This document shows positions 1 to 5,247 of a stretch of 6,208 nucleotides of DNA, one piece after another. The stretch spans positions 1 through 6,208 of the forward strand of contig CAMKAA010000064.1 of the NCBI GenBank assembly GCA_946410365.1, given 5' to 3'. The notes under the pieces were generated by a model. That model was given only the letters and a program-made list of their open reading frames with translations, was not told the DNA's origin and made no database searches. Origin of the DNA: an uncultured Lachnospiraceae bacterium (GTDB lineage: Bacteria; Bacillota_A; Clostridia; Lachnospirales; Lachnospiraceae). Position 1 is the stretch's first letter. The number at the start of each line of letters is the position of its first letter. A program made the position numbers and the translations under genes.

Positions 1-39
1 CCGTGTCCGGGAAAGACTTCCGGTACGGTGTCTTTTTTT
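1..39 (+). terminator. Partial rho-independent terminator of an upstream + strand gene
   Basis: CCGT at 1-4 pairs with ACGG at 25-28, and CCGG at 7-10 pairs with CCGG at 20-23, around a 9-nt loop and a small internal bulge. TGTC and a run of seven T (33-39) follow. The left arm is cut by the window edge and probably begins with GACA to pair with TGTC at 29-32. The polarity (stem then T-run) points to a gene transcribed rightwards from outside the window, so it ends convergently with the alcohol dehydrogenase. Confidence 0.7.
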
Positions 40-56
40 ATGTAATAATATCTCTT

Positions 57-96
57 CTTAAAAGGACAGGCGCCCCGCTTTACAGCAGGGCGCCTG
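57..96 (-). terminator. Rho-independent terminator of the alcohol dehydrogenase gene
   Basis: A perfect 9-bp GC-rich inverted repeat (CAGGCGCCC at 67-75, GGGCGCCTG at 88-96) extends inward by three more pairs after one mismatch, with a TTAC loop on the + strand. Read on the - strand the hairpin is followed by TCCTTTTAAG, a short T-rich tract. It starts about 35 nt after the stop codon of the dehydrogenase. The + strand side is also pyrimidine-rich, so weak bidirectional action is possible. Confidence 0.75.
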
Positions 97-131
97 ATTC
101 TTCTGCTCTTAAGAGACTATTCGGCTCCTTA

Positions 132-1277
132 TCACATCAGTTTGCGGAACATTGCCTCGTAGTCAGCCAGAGATGCCTCTCTGGGGTTGCCGGGCGCGCA
201 GGCGTCAGCCGCAGCGGACTCGCAAAGGAAAGGAAGATCCTCTTCTCTGAGTTTCTCAAGCTTGGTCGGGATTCCGACATCAACAGAGAGCTGCTGAACT
301 GCGTCGATCGCAGCCTTGCGATAGGTCTCCTGATCCATGCCGGTCGTATCGATATCAAATGCCTCAGCGATCGCTTTATACTTCTCGCCTGTAAAGTCTT
401 TGTTGAACTCCATGACGATAGGAAGCATCATAGCGCATGCTACGCCGTGAGGTGTGTCATAGACAGCGCCCAGGGTGTGTGCCATGGAGTGCGCGATTCC
501 GAGACCGACATTGGAGTAAGCCATAGCGGTGACATACTGTGCCAGAGCCATTCCTTCGCGTCCGTCGGGGTCATTCTGAACAGCCTTACGCAGGTTCTTG
601 GCAATGAGCTTGATCGCCTCGAGATCCAGGCAGTCGGAAAGTTCCCATGCGCCCTTGGTGGTGTAACCCTCGATCGCGTGGGTCAGAGCGTCCATACCGG
701 TGGATGCCGTAAGGCCCTTGGGCATGGAGGACATCATGTCGGGATCGACTACTGCCACGTCCGGGATATCGTTAGGGTCTACGCACACGAATTTTCTCTT
801 CTTCTCAACGTCTGTGATGACGTAGTTGATCGTGGACTCAGCGCCTGTTCCGCCGGTGGTGGGAACAGCGATCGTGAATACTGTGCGCTTCTTGGTGGGT
901 GCTACGCCCTCAAGGGAACGTACATCGTAGAACTCGGGGTTATTGACGATAATGCCGATGCCCTTGCCGGTGTCCATGGAAGAGCCGCCGCCGATCGTGA
1001 TCATGAAGTCAGCGCCGGAAGCCTTGTAAGCGTCAACGCCTTCCTGAACGTTCTCGATCGTGGGATTGGGCTTGATATTGGAATAAACTTCAAATTCGAT
1101 TCCGTTCTTCGCAAGAAGATCCGTGACCTTCGCGGTGACGCCGAATTTCACCAGATCCGGATCGGAAGCTACGAACGCTTTCTTAAATCCCTTGGATGCT
1201 ACGATCCCGGGGATCTCATTGATTGCGCCGTGTCCGTGGAAAGACATTGCGTTGAGCACAAAACGATTTACTGCCAT
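132..1277 (-). CDS. FucO-like iron-dependent alcohol dehydrogenase (lactaldehyde/propanediol oxidoreductase type)
   Basis: Predicted cytosolic group III (iron-containing) alcohol dehydrogenase of 381 aa, the family's usual length. It should interconvert an aldehyde and a primary alcohol or diol with NAD(H). Similarity to E. coli FucO (lactaldehyde reductase / 1,2-propanediol oxidoreductase) appears colinear without large gaps. The dinucleotide-binding GGGS is at residues 96-99 with Asp102 after it. Asp39 matches the FucO residue associated with NADH preference. Metal ligands Asp196, His200, His263 and His277 fall at the same numbers as in FucO, and His267 is also kept. A start at 1334 would add 19 residues, but the ATG at 1277 has AGGAGG just upstream and begins as FucO does. 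The gene is monocistronic, with its own promoter and terminator. Substrate cannot be fixed from sequence: lactaldehyde in fucose/rhamnose use, 1,3-propanediol or butanol oxidoreductase are all possible, and no sugar-catabolic genes are adjacent. Confidence 0.93.
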   Translation of the reverse strand: MAVNRFVLNAMSFHGHGAINEIPGIVASKGFKKAFVASDPDLVKFGVTAKVTDLLAKNGIEFEVYSNIKPNPTIENVQEGVDAYKASGADFMITIGGGSSMDTGKGIGIIVNNPEFYDVRSLEGVAPTKKRTVFTIAVPTTGGTGAESTINYVITDVEKKRKFVCVDPNDIPDVAVVDPDMMSSMPKGLTASTGMDALTHAIEGYTTKGAWELSDCLDLEAIKLIAKNLRKAVQNDPDGREGMALAQYVTAMAYSNVGLGIAHSMAHTLGAVYDTPHGVACAMMLPIVMEFNKDFTGEKYKAIAEAFDIDTTGMDQETYRKAAIDAVQQLSVDVGIPTKLEKLREEDLPFLCESAAADACAPGNPREASLADYEAMFRKLM

Positions 1278-1340
1278 ACTCGATACCTCCTGAATACTTA
1301 ATACTATTGGAATCACCCCAAATACCGATTCCATATTTAC

Positions 1341-1369
1341 ATTATATCGCAGGTTTTTCTTTATTATTG
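1341..1369 (-). promoter_or_regulatory. Predicted promoter of the alcohol dehydrogenase gene
   Basis: On the - strand there is a perfect TATAAT (+ coordinates 1341-1346). At 17-nt spacing the -35 position reads CAATAA (1364-1369), a poor match to TTGACA. Initiation near 1335 would give a leader of about 57 nt before the ATG at 1277. A perfect -10 with a poor -35 suggests dependence on, or overlap with, a regulator site. Confidence 0.6.
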
Positions 1370-1385
1370 TTAATAATTTGTTAAT
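1361..1385. promoter_or_regulatory. Possible operator over the dehydrogenase -35 (Rex-like half sites)
   Basis: TTGTTAAT occurs twice, at 1367-1374 and 1378-1385, exactly 11 bp apart (about one helical turn). The first copy also lies in a dyad, TTATTA (1361-1366), TTGT, TAATAA (1371-1376). The clostridial Rex consensus I recall is TTGTTAA-N4-TTAACAA. Here 1367-1384 matches the first half fully but only TT and AA of the second, 11 of 14 specified positions. Rex controls alcohol dehydrogenases in response to NADH/NAD+, so the location is sensible, but AT-rich DNA can give this by chance. Confidence 0.3.
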
Positions 1386-1445
1386 TCAGGGAATTTTCTT
1401 CCCGATTCTCTCCTGCCGAACTGTCTATTTTAACTCGCCGAAATA

Positions 1446-1466
1446 TATTAGTCCTTTTGACTATTA
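1446..1466. promoter_or_regulatory. Upstream copy of a 21-bp NrtR-like operator
   Basis: A 21-bp imperfect palindrome centred on 1456, with perfect core TAGTC (1449-1453), 5 nt, GACTA (1459-1463) and 7 of 8 symmetric positions per half. It contains GT-N7-AC (1451-1452, 1460-1461), the core I recall for NrtR operators. It lies just upstream of the predicted -35 of the operon that encodes an NrtR-like protein. A near-identical copy sits at 1503-1523. Confidence 0.65.
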
Positions 1467-1471
1467 TTCTA

Positions 1472-1500
1472 TTGACGCCGTCATATTTTGGTGTTATTGT
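1472..1500 (+). promoter_or_regulatory. Predicted promoter of the four-gene operon
   Basis: TTGACG (1472-1477) is a good -35. After exactly 17 nt comes TATTGT (1495-1500), preceded by TG at 1492-1493, which makes an extended -10 (TGtTATTGT). Transcription would start near 1507, inside the downstream operator copy. The two 21-bp operators lie on either side, the arrangement expected for repression by polymerase exclusion, possibly with cooperative binding. An 11-bp perfect palindrome (TGACGCCGTCA, 1473-1483) overlaps the -35. Confidence 0.6.
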
Positions 1501-1502
1501 AA

Positions 1503-1523
1503 TTATAGTCAATAAGACTATTA
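1503..1523. promoter_or_regulatory. Downstream copy of the 21-bp NrtR-like operator
   Basis: A 21-bp imperfect palindrome centred on 1513, with core TAGTC (1506-1510), 5 nt, GACTA (1516-1520) and GT-N7-AC at 1508-1509 and 1517-1518. It differs from the upstream copy mainly in the 5-nt centre. Taken together the two copies give the symmetric consensus TAATAGTC-N5-GACTATTA. It covers the predicted transcription start and ends 10 bp before the AGGAGG of the first operon gene. The two centres are 57 bp apart. Confidence 0.65.
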
Positions 1524-1547
1524 TTCCAATACAGGAGGACAAAGGAA

Positions 1548-2180
1548 ATGAATACTATGTTTAACGGAATGTTCATGAAAGTTCAGAAAGGGCTGTGCAT
1601 GCTGTCCCCCTGCGGGATCGCGATCAAGACTTCCTCGGGTTACAGGAGTTACGATACCGGATCCGGGAAACTTCGCAACTGTGACAATCTGGTCTTCAGC
1701 TTCGGCGACGGATTGTTCTTCGTGATCCCGTCCGCCAAGGTTAAACCCGGCGATATCATCCTGAACGGAGGCAAACCGGCCTGCGTGAGGAAAGCCGGCA
1801 GGGACAGCATCGAAGTGATCAACTACGAGACCTCCGCAGTGGAGACGCTCCTTCCCGAGCGCCATGTGTTTATGGGCAACACCTGGTTCTACGGCAAGAT
1901 CGTATCCCTTTTCGGAGACGGTTCCTCCATCTGCGGCAAAGGCGGTCTCACCAAGATGATGAAGCTAATGATGATGAGCAGCCTCTTCGACAATGCCGGC
2001 GCAGCGGCGGACGGTACAATGGCAGCTCCCGGCATGGGAAATATAAACGCGATCATGCCTCTCCTGCTCCTGAAAGGCGGCGGATTCGACGATCTGTTCG
2101 GAGGCCTGTTCGATGAGGATGAGAAGGACACTGAAGGCGGCGATAAAGACACTGAAGATGACGGGGATCTCCTCTTCTAA
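1548..2180 (+). CDS. Uncharacterised protein with Met/Gly-rich middle and acidic tail
   Basis: First gene of the operon, 210 aa; I do not recognise a named family. AGGAGG (1533-1538) lies 9 nt before the chosen ATG; in-frame Met codons at residues 4, 8 and 10 are less well placed. No signal peptide is apparent. Residues about 10-120 look like a beta-rich globular domain with many Gly, Val and Ile and several Cys (17, 22, 45, 79). Residues about 128-180 are low-complexity: a Met cluster (KMMKLMMMSSLF, 136-147), an Ala/Gly stretch and a hydrophobic segment (IMPLLLLKGGG, 169-179) that could be an amphipathic or self-associating helix. The last 30 residues are strongly acidic, with KDTE twice (a 10-bp direct repeat at 2127-2136 and 2148-2157). 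The VWA gene follows after 63 nt. I infer a structural or adaptor partner of the VWA protein, not an enzyme. Confidence 0.8.
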   Translation: MNTMFNGMFMKVQKGLCMLSPCGIAIKTSSGYRSYDTGSGKLRNCDNLVFSFGDGLFFVIPSAKVKPGDIILNGGKPACVRKAGRDSIEVINYETSAVETLLPERHVFMGNTWFYGKIVSLFGDGSSICGKGGLTKMMKLMMMSSLFDNAGAAADGTMAAPGMGNINAIMPLLLLKGGGFDDLFGGLFDEDEKDTEGGDKDTEDDGDLLF

Positions 2181-2243
2181 GGGGTCATTACCCGAAAGCA
2201 AAGTCACTGTTTTGACAAAATACAGATAATAAGGAGGCTTACG

Positions 2244-3173
2244 ATGGGCGGAGGATATTGGAAAAGAGAGGATTTTGCCAGATATTCGGCAGGAATGGGA
2301 AGGACCGTCAGATCTGACGGGCATATCGACACCTCCGGAATGCGGAGCGCCCAGGATATGTACCGGGCAAGAGGGCTGGATCCGGATCTTAGCCCCTACA
2401 AGGTAATGCGGGAGTGCTGCGACAGCGATGAACATCCGGATACAGTTCCTGTGATCCTGGCATTGGATGTCACCGGATCCATGGGCGGAGCGCTGCTCAA
2501 GACTGCATCTTCCCTCGGTGTGATCATGCAGAATATTCTGGACAAGTACAAGGACGTGGAATTCATGGTCATGGGCATCGGTGATCTGTCCTATGACCGG
2601 GGACCGATCCAGATCTCCCAGTTTGAGTCGGACATCCGGATCGCGGAGCATCTGGACAAAATATGGTTTGAGCGCGGCGGCGGCGGCAACAGCTTCGAAT
2701 CCTATACAGCCGCCTGGTACATGGGACTGCACCACACCGCACTGGACTGCTGGAAAAGAGGAAGAAAGGGTATCATCATTACCCTTGGCGATGAGCCGCT
2801 CAATCCCTATCTGCCCGGCGCACGCCTTGAGCAGCTGACCGGGGACATTCTTCAAGGAGATGTAGAGACTCGGGAACTATACCGGAACACACTGGAAAAA
2901 TTTGAGATCTTCCATGTTGCTATTGATGATCCCGGAGACTGCTACAGGCGGTACGCAGGTCAGATCAGAAGCAGTTTCGGCCCTCTTCTGAAGAAACGGC
3001 TGCGCGTTTCAACACTGGATAAACTGCCCCGCACTATTTTGGAATGTCTGGAAGAATGCGGGATCGGCAGGGAAACGCACAATGACGAGGCAGCTGTCGT
3101 CGGCACAAAGACGGAAAAAAAGGACCGTGGAATCTTCGGATTGTTCAGCGGATTAGGCACGGCAAGCTGGTAA
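2244..3173 (+). CDS. Stand-alone von Willebrand factor A (VWA) domain protein
   Basis: A 309-aa protein without signal peptide or membrane segment, so probably cytosolic. Residues 1-65 are a polar N-terminal region. The VWA fold starts at about 68 with strand VPVILALDVTGSMGG: Asp75, Thr77 and Ser79 form a MIDAS metal site in which DxTxS replaces the usual DxSxS. A glycine-rich loop (GGGGNSFES, 145-153) and strand GIIITLGDEPLNP (176-188, Asp183) would complete the metal site and neighbouring loop. The C-terminus (about 280-309) is charged, then short and hydrophobic. VWA domains bind partner proteins through a metal ion; many bacterial ones work with MoxR-type AAA+ ATPases, but none is present here. 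AAGGAGG (2231-2237) is 6 nt before the ATG. The PurA-like gene follows after 21 nt. Likely partners are the operon products on either side (inference). Confidence 0.9.
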   Translation: MGGGYWKREDFARYSAGMGRTVRSDGHIDTSGMRSAQDMYRARGLDPDLSPYKVMRECCDSDEHPDTVPVILALDVTGSMGGALLKTASSLGVIMQNILDKYKDVEFMVMGIGDLSYDRGPIQISQFESDIRIAEHLDKIWFERGGGGNSFESYTAAWYMGLHHTALDCWKRGRKGIIITLGDEPLNPYLPGARLEQLTGDILQGDVETRELYRNTLEKFEIFHVAIDDPGDCYRRYAGQIRSSFGPLLKKRLRVSTLDKLPRTILECLEECGIGRETHNDEAAVVGTKTEKKDRGIFGLFSGLGTASW

Positions 3174-3194
3174 CACGGCCAAAAAGGAGGAACC

Positions 3195-4346
3195 ATGCAG
3201 AACATCAAGTTGATCATAGGTGCTAATTACGGGGACGAGGGCAAGGGGCTGGCAACAGATTTCTTTGGCGCCAAGGCAGCGGGGAGATTCAATACGATCA
3301 ATGTTCTGACTAATGGAGGCCCCCAGCGAGGACACACCGTGGAACTGTCCGACGGCCGCCGGCATGTGTTCAAACACTTCGGAGCGGCGTCCTTTCGGGG
3401 CGCCGCGAGCTACTTCGCCGAACAGTTCATCGTAAACCCAATGGAATTCATGCGGGAGTATGACGATCTGCGCGCGATCCACGAGGCTCCGGAAGCATAT
3501 ATGAATCACCGCTGCCGCTTCTCCACTCCCTGGGATATGTTGACAAATCAGCTGTTTTTAGAAAAGAACGGTCTCCACAACAGCTGCGGATTCGGGATCT
3601 GGGAGACTGTACTGCGCTATCAGAAAGGATTCGGGATTTCCTTCGGGGCCTTTGCTGCCATGAACAGGGAAGACCGGATCGCATATCTGCGGAGGGTAAG
3701 AGACGGCTATTTCGCGGAACGGGTCCGCGGCCTTAATGCTGCGGATTTCTTTTTCCGGGATGAACTGCTTTGCCGCTTTGAGCAGGACTGCGAATCGATG
3801 CTGCTCCTCTGCCCTCTTCGGGATGACGAGTATCTCAGACACTATCAGACTGTTCTTTTTGAAAATGCCCAGGGACTTCTGCTTGATGGCAACTCCCTCG
3901 AGGGACAGGAATTCACCACTCCATCCACAACGGGCTCCGGAAGGGTCACAGAAGCCGCAGAGCGCATATTCCGGGGCGCAGATATCGAGGTCTGTTATGT
4001 AACCCGCTCCTATCTCACAAGGCACGGCGACGGACCGATGGAAGGTGAATTCACAGCGCGGCAGCTGCAGGCGGTCCTGCCCGGCATAAAGCCTGACGCC
4101 ACAAACGTTGAAAACCGTTTTCAGGGAAATCTTCGATATGGTATGATGGACGTGAATCTTCTGGCAGAAAGGATCCGAAAAGATTTCGACCGTTGTCCCG
4201 ACAGCTCCGGAAACCGATACCGTTCTTCTTTGATGGTCACACATCTTAATGAATATGCGGGCATCGACGCCGAAAGCCTTGCGCAGCGGTTCGGAACTCT
4301 TTATCTGTCGGATGGCAGAACCAGCGGTGACATTCACATTTTTTAA
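3195..4346 (+). CDS. Divergent, shortened adenylosuccinate synthetase (PurA) paralogue
   Basis: A 383-aa PurA-family protein against about 430 aa for housekeeping enzymes. PurA joins IMP and aspartate using GTP. Kept here: phosphate loop GDEGKG (13-18, catalytic Asp14, Lys17), GHT with catalytic His47, the AQG segment with Gln226, TTPSTTGSG (241-249) in place of the VTSSNTTAGG-type loop, YLTRHGDGP (273-281) in place of YTTRVGAGP, and a C-terminal DGRTSGDI (373-380). Changed or not seen: the TTGRGIGP region, where CGFGIWET (131-138) may be the counterpart; the aspartate-loop TTGRxRR, where FQGNLRYG (309-316) sits; and the guanine-recognition TKLD, which reads THLN (349-352). An enzyme with altered nucleotide, base or amino-acid specificity is therefore likely, though loss of activity cannot be excluded. 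AAAGGAGG (3183-3190) precedes the ATG. The operon context, with no purine-pathway neighbours, argues against a housekeeping role. Confidence 0.85.
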   Translation: MQNIKLIIGANYGDEGKGLATDFFGAKAAGRFNTINVLTNGGPQRGHTVELSDGRRHVFKHFGAASFRGAASYFAEQFIVNPMEFMREYDDLRAIHEAPEAYMNHRCRFSTPWDMLTNQLFLEKNGLHNSCGFGIWETVLRYQKGFGISFGAFAAMNREDRIAYLRRVRDGYFAERVRGLNAADFFFRDELLCRFEQDCESMLLLCPLRDDEYLRHYQTVLFENAQGLLLDGNSLEGQEFTTPSTTGSGRVTEAAERIFRGADIEVCYVTRSYLTRHGDGPMEGEFTARQLQAVLPGIKPDATNVENRFQGNLRYGMMDVNLLAERIRKDFDRCPDSSGNRYRSSLMVTHLNEYAGIDAESLAQRFGTLYLSDGRTSGDIHIF

Positions 4347-4362
4347 AAGGCAGGCACACAGC

Positions 4363-5169
4363 ATGCAGTCAGAACAGCAATATCTGCAGAATTATGATCC
4401 GTCGCAGTTCGAGCACCCCTCTGTGACGGTAGACATACTGATCTTCACAGTATCAGACAAGAAACTCCGTCTGCTGCTGATCAGGAGAAATGAACATCCC
4501 TATCTGGGAAAATGGGCGATTCCCGGCGGCTTCCTTAAAATGGACGAATCTGCAGACGAAGCTGCTGCCCGCAGGATCCGGGAGGAAGCCGGTGTTGAAA
4601 ATGTTCACCTGGAACAGCTTTACACTTTTTCTGCCGTGGACCGCGATCCCAGGACCAGAGTCATCTCCATTGCTTACCTTGCCACTGTTCCCGCAGGAAA
4701 GCTTCATTTCCTTGCAGGAACCGGCGCGGAAGAAGCTGCGCTCTTTTCAATTGACGGGATTACAGGGGAGAGCGTCGGGGAACAGCCGGAGACCATGGAA
4801 TCCCGGGCTGCGGAGTCAATGATACTTACCGGACCCGGGGGAGAACTGATCACGGGAAGCGATCTGGCTTTCGACCACGCAGGGATCATCAGGACTGCTG
4901 TACAGCGTATGCGCGGGAAACTCGATTACACAGATCTGGCTTTCGGTTTTTTGGAAGATCCGAACTCCTTTACCCTGACCGAACTGCGTCTTATCCATGA
5001 AGCGATCCTGGACCACTCTCTGGACATCGGCAACTTCCGCCGCACCATCAAGCGGGAATATGAAGCTTCCGGACGGATCGCCGAACAAGGTCTTGAAAAA
5101 GGCTGCGTCGGAAGACCCGCCATGCTTTACAGTTTTATCGGGCCTTCTGGCAGTGGAACAAAAGATTGA
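4363..5169 (+). CDS. NrtR-like transcriptional regulator (degenerate Nudix domain plus winged helix)
   Basis: A 268-aa protein. Residues about 18-160 are a Nudix domain: WAIPGGF (51-57) leads into the Nudix box (56-78), which reads G-x5-E-x7-R-R-I-R-E-E-A-G-V. The first Glu of the REUxEE motif is Arg71, so hydrolysis is probably weak or lost, as in NrtR proteins that use this domain as a ligand sensor. Residues about 168-258 match the NrtR winged helix-turn-helix: LAFDHAGIIRTAVQRMRGKL, an FTLTELRLIHEAIL helix, NFRRTIKR as recognition helix, and a closing GRPAMLYSF. NrtR proteins bind operators and release them with ADP-ribose or related nucleotides. An upstream in-frame ATG at 4249 lies inside the PurA-like gene; the ATG at 4363, 16 nt after its stop with a modest AAAAGG/GGCAGG stretch, fits the family start. 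Two palindromes at the operon promoter suit it, implying autoregulation. Confidence 0.9.
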   Translation: MQSEQQYLQNYDPSQFEHPSVTVDILIFTVSDKKLRLLLIRRNEHPYLGKWAIPGGFLKMDESADEAAARRIREEAGVENVHLEQLYTFSAVDRDPRTRVISIAYLATVPAGKLHFLAGTGAEEAALFSIDGITGESVGEQPETMESRAAESMILTGPGGELITGSDLAFDHAGIIRTAVQRMRGKLDYTDLAFGFLEDPNSFTLTELRLIHEAILDHSLDIGNFRRTIKREYEASGRIAEQGLEKGCVGRPAMLYSFIGPSGSGTKD

Positions 5170-5247
5170 AATGCCCGGGAAAGTGTGTTAAAGTTCATTA
5201 ATATGCTAATTTGTCAGTTTTTTACATAATCATTTAGATATTTAAAT

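Noticed and set aside
3..1301. 432-aa open frame on the + strand opposite the alcohol dehydrogenase
   Set aside because: It lies antisense to a gene with complete FucO motifs, has no ribosome binding site in view, begins inside a terminator hairpin, and its translation resembles no family I know.
1278..1334. 19-residue N-terminal extension of the alcohol dehydrogenase from an ATG at 1334
   Set aside because: The ATG at 1277 has AGGAGG at good spacing and matches the FucO N-terminus; 1334 would also be about at the predicted transcription start.
1389..1403. GGGAA-N5-TTCCC dyad between the two promoters
   Set aside because: Only 5 bp per arm with no second copy; it could be a weak hairpin or chance, so it is not listed as an operator.
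2212..2230. TTGACA followed by GATAAT before the VWA gene as an internal promoter
   Set aside because: The spacer is only 7 nt, and no other acceptable -35/-10 pair is present at 16-18 nt.
1965..2855. 296-aa open frame on the - strand across the first two operon genes
   Set aside because: Shadow of the coding frames beneath it; it spans the intergenic gap of two well-supported genes and has no start signal or recognisable domain.
3195..4346. Assignment of the PurA paralogue as phage PurZ (2-aminoadenine pathway)
   Set aside because: As I recall, PurZ lacks the catalytic Asp of the GDEGKG loop, which is present here, and none of the usual partners (DatZ-type dATPase, MazZ-type pyrophosphatase) is in the window. 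A phylogeny would settle it.
4249..4362. 38-residue N-terminal extension of the NrtR-like protein from ATGs at 4249 or 4255
   Set aside because: It would overlap the PurA-like coding frame by about 100 nt and adds sequence not typical of the Nudix regulator start.
3558..4364. 268-aa open frame on the - strand within the PurA-like gene
   Set aside because: Antisense shadow of a gene with strong PurA motifs; no ribosome binding site or family features.
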